From IMG/VR virus record IMGVR_UViG_3300033233_000131, positions 1-30,233 of that record: a DNA stretch of 30,233 nt; one strand, given 5' to 3'. The position numbers and the translations under genes were made by a program. Each line of letters starts with the position of its first letter. Position 1 is the first letter of the stretch. This DNA comes from a virus. A model generated the notes under the pieces. The model was not told where the DNA came from and did no database searches. It saw nothing but the letters and a program-made list of their open reading frames with translations. This document shows positions 16,585-22,834 of this stretch, piece by piece.

Positions 16585-16780
16585 CTTTCACCTCCACAAA
16601 GCCAACGGCTATTTGTCTATCTGCCCTGTGGAGCTCGTTAATGCCAGAAATTAGCTCATCAGACGGGCTATCAACCTCTAAGACAATCCGCATTGCCTTA
16701 TCTCCAGAAACCAGGCTTTTAATCCGCACTTCTTTTATCAATGCTTCAAAAGAAACCTGCTTTAAGCCAGCCCGCTTCAT
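16577..16780 (-). CDS. Small unknown protein upstream of terminase (67 aa)
   Basis: A short alpha/beta protein with strands 'EVRIKSLVSGDKAMRIVLEVD' split by a turn, then a helix 'DELISGINELHRADRQ' and a final strand 'IAVGFVEVKDG'. I do not recognise a named family. Overlaps both neighbours by 4-8 bases, so it is part of the lysis-terminase transcription unit. Confidence 0.65.
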   Translation of the reverse strand: MKRAGLKQVSFEALIKEVRIKSLVSGDKAMRIVLEVDSPSDELISGINELHRADRQIAVGFVEVKDG

Positions 16781-17058
16781 TTTCCACCGTTCATCTTCGC
16801 CTCAACCCGGGTTAATCTTTCCCGGATTGAGTCAAGGCAATCAAAAATCTGTTTATGCTCTTGTCTGTTCTCTTTCCTAAATCCATCCATGCCCTCTTCA
16901 AGCTGCTTAATTTTCGTCTCGTGAATAGCACATCTTTCAGGGTTTGGCTTAAGCCCGTGATTTTTTGTTAGCTTGCTCTCTTTAATTTTTTCCCATGCTA
17001 AAAACGCTGATATAATAATTATTGCCGCCCCGTATATGATTTGAGCCAGCTCACCCAT
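16777..17058 (-). CDS. Membrane-anchored coiled-coil protein (XhlA-like)
   Basis: 93 aa from the ATG at 17058 (a GTG one codon earlier is also possible). One membrane helix ('IIYGAAIIIISAFLAW', about 6-22) is followed by a Lys-rich stretch and a C-terminal coiled coil ('KQLEEGMDGFRKEN', 'DSIRERLTRVEAKM'). Haemolysin XhlA-like proteins in phage lysis cassettes have a coiled coil and one membrane helix, usually with the helix at the C terminus. The reverse order here makes the match uncertain. Confidence 0.6.
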   Translation of the reverse strand: MGELAQIIYGAAIIIISAFLAWEKIKESKLTKNHGLKPNPERCAIHETKIKQLEEGMDGFRKENRQEHKQIFDCLDSIRERLTRVEAKMNGGK

Positions 17059-17061
17059 CAC

Positions 17062-17115
17062 CCGCCCCCTTTTGCCAAGTCTACTCTAAAGCAGACTTAT
17101 CTAAATCAGACTTAT
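17062..17115 (-). repeat. Tandem 15-bp repeats and alternative hairpins in a lysis-gene gap
   Basis: CTAAAGCAGACTTAT (17086-17100) is followed directly by CTAAATCAGACTTAT (17101-17115), differing by one base. The segment AAGTCT at 17077-17082 can pair with AGACTT in either repeat (17093-17098 or 17108-17113), giving two mutually exclusive stems in the transcript just after the stop of the spanin-like gene and before the next start. Confidence 0.6.
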
Positions 17116-17813
17116 TTGCTAACCAAAGCATGAATTCCAAACCCCGCCGCCAGACCTAAAAGCAGTGTCCAGATTTTCTGCCTTTTCTGGCTATTGATTT
17201 GCTTTTGATAATTATTTAGCAGGGAATTCAAGCTTGTTTTCTCTTCAAGCCATAAGGTATTTTTCTGTCGCCAGAGTCGGTCTGTTTCTTTCCACAGAAA
17301 AACCTGGTTCTGGAGGTTTAATATTTCTTTCTCTTGAACCTGGCTTTTTTCTTCTAACGCTGGAATTTTTGCCAGACTAAATTCTTCCCATTGAAGCAGG
17401 ATTGATGTGTTTTTCTTAAACGCCGCCAGACTAAACCTCGCCCCAGCGTCAATCTTTTCAACGCCATTGTCTTTTAAAATCCGCCTCGTGGTCTGAACCA
17501 TCTCGTCTGGCGTCATCGCCTCAACCTGGCCCTGAATTTCAGCCAGACGCTTTTCACTCTCTCTGAGCTTTGCTAACAGCTCAGCTTTTTCTTTCTCGAG
17601 TCCTTGAAATTTTGCCTCAAGGTTCTTATTCAACTCGGCGATTGTCTTTATCTGGCCGTCAAGCGTCTTTGCCTGCTTTTCCAGCTCGGCTATTTTCTCT
17701 TTTTCTGCCTTCGCCTCAGCCTTCAGCCTTGAAACTCGCCCCTGCTCATAGAAAAACAGGCCCGCAAATAAAATCAACCCGATCAGGATTGTGACAACCA
17801 TTTCCTTTTTCAT
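17112..17813 (-). CDS. Coiled-coil membrane protein, spanin-like candidate
   Basis: 233 aa with a membrane helix at each end: residues 5-23 ('MVVTILIGLILFAGLFF') and about 214-231 ('IWTLLLGLAAGFGIHAL'). The middle is coiled coil at 30-105 and 150-205, with a short non-coiled part containing 'MVQTTRRILKDNG' between. A long periplasmic coiled coil next to lysozyme and holin-like genes suggests a role in disrupting the outer envelope, but it lacks the lipobox of an o-spanin. No ribosome binding site: the start overlaps the upstream stop (ATGA). Confidence 0.55.
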   Translation of the reverse strand: MKKEMVVTILIGLILFAGLFFYEQGRVSRLKAEAKAEKEKIAELEKQAKTLDGQIKTIAELNKNLEAKFQGLEKEKAELLAKLRESEKRLAEIQGQVEAMTPDEMVQTTRRILKDNGVEKIDAGARFSLAAFKKNTSILLQWEEFSLAKIPALEEKSQVQEKEILNLQNQVFLWKETDRLWRQKNTLWLEEKTSLNSLLNNYQKQINSQKRQKIWTLLLGLAAGFGIHALVSK

Positions 17814-18088
17814 TGAGATTTCGGAGTGTGATAAATATCATAAATCCCAGACGCCATAACCCAGAGCGGTATTCCATACAGAACCAAATCTGGCCAAATC
17901 TGGTTTTCTGTAAGGCACAAATAAAGCCCCGTCACAGCAAAAGAAACTATAACCGACAGCACATAACCAAGCAGTTTTTTATCCTTAACAAAACCAAACG
18001 GCTTTTTCAGGTATTCGGTTATAACCTGAACCAAACCGACACCGCCGAGCCAGGCCATTAACGAGTCAAAAATCTCTTTCTTAAACAT
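17810..18088 (-). CDS. Candidate holin (92 aa, multi-pass)
   Basis: Two clear hydrophobic segments ('LLGYVLSVIVSFAVTGLYL' and 'LVLYGIPLWVMASGIY') and a weaker first one near 'SLMAWLGGVGLVQVI' are separated by the basic run 'YLKKPFGFVKDKK'. Size, topology and location in the lysis cassette fit a holin that lets lysozyme reach the wall at a set time. GAGGC lies upstream. No direct family recognition, so this is inference from layout. Confidence 0.5.
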   Translation of the reverse strand: MFKKEIFDSLMAWLGGVGLVQVITEYLKKPFGFVKDKKLLGYVLSVIVSFAVTGLYLCLTENQIWPDLVLYGIPLWVMASGIYDIYHTPKSQ

Positions 18089-18089
18089 C

Positions 18090-18284
18090 TTAAAGCCTCT
18101 TTATCCCATCCCGCTTGGCCCCGAATATAATCCTGAAATTCTCAATCGCTTCAATAAAGCAGCCGAATAAGATAATCAACGCATCTCTTAACAGCCCGCT
18201 GCCCATAAATTCATGCTCTACCCAGAAGCGGGAAATGTTATAGCCAAAATACCCTAATGCTAAAATAAAAATAAACCAGCTCAT
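18090..18284 (-). CDS. Small membrane protein in the lysis cassette (64 aa)
   Basis: One or two membrane helices ('FIFILALGYFGYNISRFW' and 'LIILFGCFIEAIENF') with a basic C-terminal end. It may act with, or instead of, the neighbouring holin candidate. It shares one base with the upstream stop (TAATG) and has a GGGGGG ribosome binding site. Family unknown. Confidence 0.55.
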   Translation of the reverse strand: MSWFIFILALGYFGYNISRFWVEHEFMGSGLLRDALIILFGCFIEAIENFRIIFGAKRDGIKRL

Positions 18285-18676
18285 TATTTCCCCCCTTCAA
18301 TTTTTTCTATCGTTTTTAAATTCCTGATTACCACATAAGCCCGAGCCGCTGTTGTGATAATCAGAAAGACCCAACCCGCAATCTTATTTGCTTTATATAT
18401 CTCTCTTTGAGCGAAAATAATACCCAAATCAACCCCGAACGTCACCGCCAAACTAACGCCGTTGTTCTTTCCGTAAAATCTGGCAATCGGATTTGTCTCT
18501 TTATATCTGCCCGTGCTTAATGCCCAGCTTGTCATCATAAAATCTGTATAAGTCATAACAGAGCCGGAGGTTTGAATAGCGGTGAATAGGGCTGGTGGAT
18601 TGTTTTTCTTAATATCAGCAAAGGCAGAATAATAGCATATCGCCAGCAAGATGATTAACGCCGCCGCCTTCTTCAT
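18284..18676 (-). CDS. Exported or membrane protein, DUF5658-like (130 aa)
   Basis: Residues 1-20 look like a signal peptide ('AAALIILLAICYYSAFA') with a likely cleavage site before 'DIKK'. Two further hydrophobic segments occur near 75-90 and 97-115. 'KETNPIARF' is a motif of DUF5658-type small membrane proteins, whose role is not known. It lies within the lysis cassette, with its ATG overlapping the stop of the zinc ribbon gene. Confidence 0.55.
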   Translation of the reverse strand: MKKAAALIILLAICYYSAFADIKKNNPPALFTAIQTSGSVMTYTDFMMTSWALSTGRYKETNPIARFYGKNNGVSLAVTFGVDLGIIFAQREIYKANKIAGWVFLIITTAARAYVVIRNLKTIEKIEGGK

Positions 18677-18837
18677 TGCTTTTTATCCCATTTTAAGACA
18701 AAGTTTGTTCTGGTAACCTGCCGCTCGAAGGTTCTTTTTTTACATTTCGGGCAGATAAGAACTCGTTCAAGCGGTTTAAGAGAGTATTTGTCTTTCTCTT
18801 CATAACCGCAGGACTTACACTTATAGTCATAAATCAT
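18673..18837 (-). CDS. Zinc ribbon protein (54 aa)
   Basis: Hidden gene linking lysozyme to the next membrane gene: ATG at 18837 overlaps the lysozyme stop (ATGA), and its TGA overlaps the next ATG. Cys pairs C7-x-x-C10 and C29-x-x-C32 make a zinc ribbon like that of FmdB or small regulatory proteins. The end is basic ('KKRTFERQV'). It may bind nucleic acid; placing it among lysis genes is unusual. Confidence 0.78.
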   Translation of the reverse strand: MIYDYKCKSCGYEEKDKYSLKPLERVLICPKCKKRTFERQVTRTNFVLKWDKKQ

Positions 18838-19310
18838 TGTTCTTTCCCGCCAGAGAGGAAAAGCTCCACCTCGGCTTTCCTTCTCTCAAGTAAACCGGGC
18901 AAATATTTACCGTTACTATAAACCCATCTCATCATCTCATTAGCAATTTCGCTCAACTTCGCCCCGGCCAGAATTTTTTGCCTGACCGTGCTTTCCTGAA
19001 AAGCCGTCCGCCCGATATTAAAAACAAAGCTCACGAGGGCAGCAAACTGGTCTTCATTTAGCTCGTCAAACTTCTCCTGAAGGGAAATTTTTAAAAAGCC
19101 TAAAATTAACTTGATATCCTGATTGAGGATTGCCTCGGCCTCTTCTTCTGAAATCTCCCCCCATCCCTCATCTGGTTCAATCCTGTGACCATAGCCAATC
19201 GTGAGATAACCGCCAGGGCAACGATAAGGTTTTGAAGAAAAGCCCTCAAAATGAATAATAAGAGCTTTTGCTATATCTTGAGCAAGCCGGAGCTTTTCTT
19301 CTATATTCAT
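18834..19310 (-). CDS. Endolysin, phage lysozyme (GH24)
   Basis: 158 aa muramidase that cuts the glycan strands of peptidoglycan at lysis. Catalytic E22 ('HFEGF'), C31 and T37 ('TIGYGH') follow the E-8aa-(D/C)-5aa-T rule, with Cys in place of the Asp of T4 lysozyme. 'AALVSFVFNIG' is the usual second motif. There is no signal or SAR helix, so a holin should be needed. The start has no ribosome binding site; a 66-bp inverted-repeat structure ends just 5 bases upstream, hinting at control of translation. Confidence 0.93.
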   Translation of the reverse strand: MNIEEKLRLAQDIAKALIIHFEGFSSKPYRCPGGYLTIGYGHRIEPDEGWGEISEEEAEAILNQDIKLILGFLKISLQEKFDELNEDQFAALVSFVFNIGRTAFQESTVRQKILAGAKLSEIANEMMRWVYSNGKYLPGLLERRKAEVELFLSGGKEQ

Positions 19311-19314
19311 TTTT

Positions 19315-19380
19315 TCGGGCCCGCCCGGGATTAATTTTAATTTTACGAGCGCCCAACCCGGGACTTATCCCAGGGCCCGA
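19315..19380. repeat. 66-bp symmetrical GC-rich inverted repeat
   Basis: GGGCCC palindromes at 19317-19322 and 19373-19378 flank CCCGGG palindromes at 19324-19329 and 19357-19362. The outermost 8 bp pair perfectly and an extra small stem GGGA-4-TCCC lies at 19360-19371. On the transcribed strand the base of the stem is 5 bases from the lysozyme ATG, so a folded leader could hide the start. Confidence 0.8.
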
Positions 19381-19415
19381 GTATAATATAATCATTGTTT
19401 TTTTATTATTAGAAG
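19380..19415 (-). promoter_or_regulatory. Possible late promoter (-10 only)
   Basis: The minus strand has TATATT (19385-19390) and TATACT (19380-19385) in an AT-rich run directly ahead of the long inverted repeat. At the right distance upstream the bases are TCTAAT or similar, far from TTGACA. A late promoter that needs a phage activator, or is read through from the early unit, would look like this. Confidence 0.3.
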
Positions 19416-19504
19416 AAATGCGGTATTAGAGGCTGGAAAAGATGTCCCGGCTGGACGCAAAACCTGTCCATCAAGACGGCTTGACAGAATTTAAAAATAT
19501 GCTC

Positions 19505-19768
19505 TTAAAGACAAATCGTCTCGATTTTGTTATCTTCTTTCCTAAACCAAATTTCTTTTTCCCCTGGCTTCTCTGCTGTTTTTATAAGGCCGATTAATTC
19601 TTTGCTTGGTTTTTCCAAAGATATTGCTATATATCGAACCCTGTCCTTATAAATGGCGATAAGGTCAAATACATATTCATTTCTCGGGAAAATCACATCA
19701 TAACCGACCTGTGCCAGAATTTTTGCCACTCTTTTTTTAAGCCGATAGTGACGCTTTTTATAATTCAT
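19505..19768 (-). CDS. Restriction-endonuclease-fold-like protein, probably degenerate
   Basis: 87 aa from the ATG at 19768, preferred over an upstream GTG (19789) because GGAGG lies just before it. Pattern of the PD-(D/E)XK or VRR/Hjc-like fold: a helix ('KKRVAKILAQVGYDVIF'), 'FDLIAIYKDRVRYIAIS', then a helix and a strand 'EIWFRKED'. The usual E/Q-x-K is replaced by AIS, so catalysis is doubtful. It may bind DNA only. Last gene before the structured gap. Confidence 0.6.
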   Translation of the reverse strand: MNYKKRHYRLKKRVAKILAQVGYDVIFPRNEYVFDLIAIYKDRVRYIAISLEKPSKELIGLIKTAEKPGEKEIWFRKEDNKIETICL

Positions 19769-20024
19769 TTTGCCCCTCCTCCCCCTCACCGGCCATTTTT
19801 TTTACAAACTGCGGGCATTCCCATACCGGAGTAACTAAATGGCAAAATCTGTCAATCGCAAATAACATCTCCGCAACCGGGCAATTCATCTCTTTATCAT
19901 CCGGGAAAAACCTCCCGCACCGGTTACAAAGGCAGTATTCCCGATGTCTCCCTTTTAAATCCCCCCTCACCGCAACCAGCTCATTAAAATGCTTATACCA
20001 AACTATTTGTTCCTTTTCTTTCAT
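19758..20024 (-). CDS. Conserved Cys-rich phage protein (88 aa)
   Basis: Six Cys at 31, 33, 36, 48, 61 and 70 in the order 'CLCNRCGRFF...NCPVA...FCHLVTPVWECPQF'. Short proteins of this layout recur in phages and mobile elements of varied bacteria and probably bind zinc or an Fe-S cluster. The role is unknown. A GGGGGG site lies upstream, and the 3' end overlaps the next gene by 11 bases. Confidence 0.72.
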   Translation of the reverse strand: MKEKEQIVWYKHFNELVAVRGDLKGRHREYCLCNRCGRFFPDDKEMNCPVAEMLFAIDRFCHLVTPVWECPQFVKKMAGEGEEGQNEL

Positions 20025-20038
20025 TTTAACGCCCCCCC

Positions 20039-21073
20039 TTAATAATCTCTTTCTTTCATTTTGTAAAAGGGTATGTATTCATATTCAACCAGGGCCAGAT
20101 TATTTTTTCTACCCTCATCGTTAAGCCCCAGCGTGAGGATATAGCCCCCGATTTCGGGAAATAAGTTACTCCGTCGCTCAAAAGGCGTCTGAGATTGAAA
20201 GCACGGCATTTGAATAGCAAAGACATTTCGGTAATGGGGCAGAATGCAATTCGTGTGATAATGGCCAAGGAAAAGAAAATCTGGCTTGGCTTCTGGTGTA
20301 AAGCCCTCAACCATTTTCTGGAGCTTGTAACTCCGGGCATAAGGGCCAATGCCACCCAGCCCAGACCGGCCATGCGCAAGATAAATTTTCAGCCCGGCTA
20401 TTTCAGGATAAGCCCCATATGCCCCCACATAGACTATATCCTCCCTCTGCTTGGCAATAATATCCAAGGGGTCTGCCCCGGCCTTCTTCATGAAGCTATA
20501 ATCATGATTGCCCGCTATCACATAGGTCTTTATCCCCTCGACTTTTGGATAATTATCAACGGCATAAGAAACTTGAGCGTCAAGACCATGTTGAAATATT
20601 TCATACTCCTGGCCCGGGTAGACGTCGATTCCATCAATCATATCTCCGCTGTGGAGGATGTGATGGACGCCAGATTTGCTACAGATTTGATAGAATTCCC
20701 ACAGCCATGTCAATTGCTGATATTTCGACCCGAGGTGTGTATCAGATACAACGCCGATTTTTATTTCCCGCTCAATTTTTGCGGTAATTATAAACCGGCG
20801 GTCCATCTTATCATCCGTCATTTTCTCTACAACATAACCTTTTGCCGACAGGATTGCCGCCAGCTTTTGCTCATCCTCAAGGATATCTGCCCGGATAACC
20901 CCTGCCTCTTTTTCTTTCTCTTTCGCTTTTTGCTCTGAATTATAAACCTTGATTTTTCCCCAGACCGAGTCCCAGCTCCTCCCCAGCTCATTGGCAATCT
21001 CTTCAACCTTTTTCCCGGCCCGATAGTCTTGAATTAGCTTTTTGATTTCCTCTTCAGTCCAGGGCCGCTTCAT
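20039..21073 (-). CDS. Metallophosphoesterase with N-terminal SANT/HTH-like domain
   Basis: 344 aa. Residues 1-45 form a DNA-binding-like helix bundle ('WTEEEIKKLIQDYRAG', 'IANELGRSWDSV'). Residues about 104-335 are a calcineurin-type two-metal phosphoesterase: D111-x-H113 ('SDTHLG'), D144 ('SGDMID'), N189-H190-D191 ('AGNHDY'), H234 ('AHGR') and H271-x-H273 ('GHYHT'). All metal ligands are present. It may act on DNA ends, nucleotides or RNA; the target cannot be told. GGGAGG precedes the ATG; it overlaps the DUF4406 gene by 20 bases. Confidence 0.88.
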   Translation of the reverse strand: MKRPWTEEEIKKLIQDYRAGKKVEEIANELGRSWDSVWGKIKVYNSEQKAKEKEKEAGVIRADILEDEQKLAAILSAKGYVVEKMTDDKMDRRFIITAKIEREIKIGVVSDTHLGSKYQQLTWLWEFYQICSKSGVHHILHSGDMIDGIDVYPGQEYEIFQHGLDAQVSYAVDNYPKVEGIKTYVIAGNHDYSFMKKAGADPLDIIAKQREDIVYVGAYGAYPEIAGLKIYLAHGRSGLGGIGPYARSYKLQKMVEGFTPEAKPDFLFLGHYHTNCILPHYRNVFAIQMPCFQSQTPFERRSNLFPEIGGYILTLGLNDEGRKNNLALVEYEYIPFYKMKERDY

Positions 21074-21443
21074 TTTTTCCCTCCCTCTCTTTTTCCGCCG
21101 CCAAATATAACTTCAGGCTTTCTATATCATAAAAAACCGGTATCCCCCGCTTTTGAGCAAACTCAATCTCTTTCTTTACCCCCGGCGAGATATCAATTAC
21201 CAACATCGCATCGCACCGGCTTAACAGCTCAAAGCTATTTTCTTTTAATTTCTTTTCGTCGGTTATGTTGCCCGTTAACGGCAATAAGATATCAAGCCCC
21301 GGAATTACAACAGCGCTTTTTAAATAATCGATAACCAGACCTCCAAAATAAAGCATCTGCCTCACGTTCTCAAGATACTCCATATGTGCCAATGATTTTG
21401 GCCCTCTCGCTCCTAACGGCCCTGCCAAATAAACAAGCTTCAT
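21054..21443 (-). CDS. DUF4406 / nucleoside 2-deoxyribosyltransferase-like protein
   Basis: 129 aa Rossmann-like fold: 'VYLAGPLG' at the first strand, a helix with 'YLENVRQMLYFG', 'LLSRCDAMLVIDIS' and 'GVKKEIEFAQKRGIPVFYD'. This is the standard layout of the deoxyribosyltransferase/DUF4406 group, which handles nucleosides or nucleotides at the glycosidic bond. Catalytic identity is uncertain. Could help nucleotide salvage or remove a nucleotide signal. AAGGAGGT lies upstream. Confidence 0.75.
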   Translation of the reverse strand: MKLVYLAGPLGARGPKSLAHMEYLENVRQMLYFGGLVIDYLKSAVVIPGLDILLPLTGNITDEKKLKENSFELLSRCDAMLVIDISPGVKKEIEFAQKRGIPVFYDIESLKLYLAAEKEREGKNEAALD

Positions 21444-21452
21444 TTTACCTCC

Positions 21453-21665
21453 TTAATCACTAAAATTTTTCAAAGCGTATTCCCTTTTCCAAAAATAATT
21501 ACGGGAATAAATCGCCTCAAAATCTTCAATTGAAATTTCTTCAAAAATAAATTCGATATATTTATCACCACCAGAAACCCATTCTCGTCTTTTAATAGCA
21601 GTTTTAAAATTTTCCATAAACCATTTTTCTTCATTTGCCGGAACCAGCACCCTTATAATTATCAT
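21453..21665 (-). CDS. Unknown small protein (70 aa)
   Basis: A mixed alpha/beta protein starting 'MIIIRVLVPANEEKW' and ending with an aromatic-rich stretch ('YSRNYFWKREYALKNF'). No Cys and no known motif. AGGAGG precedes the ATG. It lies in an operon of early accessory genes. Confidence 0.65.
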   Translation of the reverse strand: MIIIRVLVPANEEKWFMENFKTAIKRREWVSGGDKYIEFIFEEISIEDFEAIYSRNYFWKREYALKNFSD

Positions 21666-21673
21666 TTTGCCTC

Positions 21674-22036
21674 CTAATCCCCATCCATTTCTTTTTCAGT
21701 TTTCAATGTGGAATACATAATCATTAGAATGCTAATTGCATTTGAAATATGATATTGACTATAATCGAAAGAATCATATTTTATTGCGTTGCGTAGCTCA
21801 TTAATATGGTATTTTAAAAATTTATGATATAATCTATCTCGCAATAAATCTAACTGTCGAAATTCTGGATCACCATATTGTAAAAAAATATTTTTAAATT
21901 CATTTTCAATGCGTTCATCTTCAGAACCCTCAAAAGCAAATTCTAATAAATATTCCAAATCCTCTAATATCTCGGGAAACGCAGCTTTACATTTCTCAAG
22001 ATACAATTTCATTATTTCTTGTTCTTCTTTATCCAT
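21674..22036 (-). CDS. Unknown acidic helical protein (120 aa)
   Basis: Almost all helix, very acidic in the first half ('PEILEDLEYLLEFAFEGSEDE') and rich in Tyr and Ser later. A weak hydrophobic run 'NAISILMIMYSTL' sits near the end. Acidic helical proteins of this size can mimic DNA or bind host enzymes, but nothing here proves it. AAGGAGA lies upstream. Confidence 0.65.
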   Translation of the reverse strand: MDKEEQEIMKLYLEKCKAAFPEILEDLEYLLEFAFEGSEDERIENEFKNIFLQYGDPEFRQLDLLRDRLYHKFLKYHINELRNAIKYDSFDYSQYHISNAISILMIMYSTLKTEKEMDGD

Positions 22037-22403
22037 CTTTTTCTCCTTTTCCCCAAATTAAACCTCGGCCATCATAATGGCCTATTTTAAACTCCCACCG
22101 CCCCTTTTCTTTTTTTGCTTGCCATAACTCAACAGAAACCAGGGGCAAAGGGAAGGGATATTTTTTCCACTCTTCAACTCGTTTTTTTATTCCCGTGTCC
22201 GCCGTGACCTGAATAAATCTCGGCAGGCTATCTTTTTTAATGGCTATCAAGTCACAACCGAAAACGTCTTGCTTATTTGAATAAAAGATTAATTTGCCAT
22301 TAATTTTTTTTGCTTTCGTATTTTGTTGAACCCGATAAACACAATAACCTTCCGCCTCAAGCATCCGTTGAGCGAGTTGTTCTAAATACTGACCCTTTTT
22401 CAT
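22029..22403 (-). CDS. PD-(D/E)XK-like nuclease-fold protein
   Basis: 124 aa. Helix with E8 ('YLEQLAQRMLEAEGY'), then 'FGCDLIAIKKD' with D51, and 'RFIQVTAD' with Q65. This matches the E...D...(E/Q)-x-(K/T) order of restriction-endonuclease-fold proteins such as Hjc or VRR-type enzymes. The K of the usual QxK is replaced by T, so activity is unsure. Similar in layout to the 87-aa protein at 19505-19768. Weak ribosome binding site; coupled to the gene before it. Confidence 0.62.
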   Translation of the reverse strand: MKKGQYLEQLAQRMLEAEGYCVYRVQQNTKAKKINGKLIFYSNKQDVFGCDLIAIKKDSLPRFIQVTADTGIKKRVEEWKKYPFPLPLVSVELWQAKKEKGRWEFKIGHYDGRGLIWGKGEKDG

Positions 22404-22639
22404 TCCCGGTCGCCCTTTTTGAGTCTGTAATCATCGCCATCTGGCTCTATCTTTTTTAGCAGGACCTTCCGCTTTTCTTCTGGTAATTCAATCCAATCAA
22501 GACCATAAGTTAAAGTAAAAATCAATTCTTCTGCTTTCTTCTCATTAAACCTAAACCGATATCGCCAGCGTTGGATTTTTTCGCCTAAAAATTCCTCTTC
22601 GTAATATTCTCTTACATAATTCCATTTTTTCTTTTTCAT
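22400..22639 (-). CDS. Unknown basic protein (79 aa)
   Basis: Strongly charged, with 'YEEEFLGEKIQRWRYRFRFN' followed by 'LIFTLTYGLDWIEL'. No recognisable domain. AAGGG precedes the ATG, which overlaps the stop of the membrane gene upstream. It might partner the nuclease-like protein that follows, because the two overlap by 4 bases. Confidence 0.62.
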   Translation of the reverse strand: MKKKKWNYVREYYEEEFLGEKIQRWRYRFRFNEKKAEELIFTLTYGLDWIELPEEKRKVLLKKIEPDGDDYRLKKGDRE

Positions 22640-22833
22640 TTTCCCTTCTCCATTTCAACCGCCGCCCGCTCGGCGTTATGCTCAAGATGACAGACAGCGG
22701 TAATAAAAAAACTTAAAAGAAACACGATGAAGCAAATAATAAAAGCCAGGATTGTTTTTGGCAGATTTTTTAGATTTTTAGTATATTGCCCGCTATCAAA
22801 ATTGCCTGTCCGGTAACAATCTTGCTTTGCCAT
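22636..22833 (-). CDS. Single-pass membrane protein (65 aa)
   Basis: The ATG at 22833 follows the YopX stop by one base and is preferred to an in-frame TTG at 22866. One strong membrane helix ('ILAFIICFIVFLLSFFITAV') separates a polar N-terminal 26 residues from a short acidic tail. No ribosome binding site, so probably coupled to YopX translation. Function unknown. Confidence 0.62.
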   Translation of the reverse strand: MAKQDCYRTGNFDSGQYTKNLKNLPKTILAFIICFIVFLLSFFITAVCHLEHNAERAAVEMEKGK

Positions 22834-22834
22834 A

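Larger units (their letters stand above)
19311..19504 (-). promoter_or_regulatory. Structured non-coding region ahead of the lysis/late genes
   Basis: No gene found. From the lysozyme start outward: (1) an imperfect inverted repeat at 19315-19380 with outer arms TCGGGCCC/GGGCCCGA and inner CCCGGG palindromes around an AT-rich centre; (2) an AT-rich stretch 19381-19415 whose minus strand offers -10-like TATATT and TATACT but no good -35; (3) hairpins TGGAC-9-GTCCA (19452-19470) and a bulged stem at 19464-19487. It could be a late promoter with leader structure, an antiterminator site, a packaging site or an origin. Confidence 0.55.

Noticed and set aside
19382-19392. Two overlapping TATAAT boxes on the plus strand
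   Set aside because: No -35 box at 16-18 bases upstream and no plus-strand gene downstream; an antisense RNA is possible but unsupported.
19481-19486. TTGACA on the plus strand in the structured gap
   Set aside because: No -10 box at a proper distance, and it is part of a hairpin arm.
20195-20938. Long plus-strand open frame (247 codons)
   Set aside because: It is the shadow of the metallophosphoesterase gene, which has all catalytic motifs; the plus frame has no ribosome binding site and no sensible protein pattern. The same holds for all other plus-strand frames seen.
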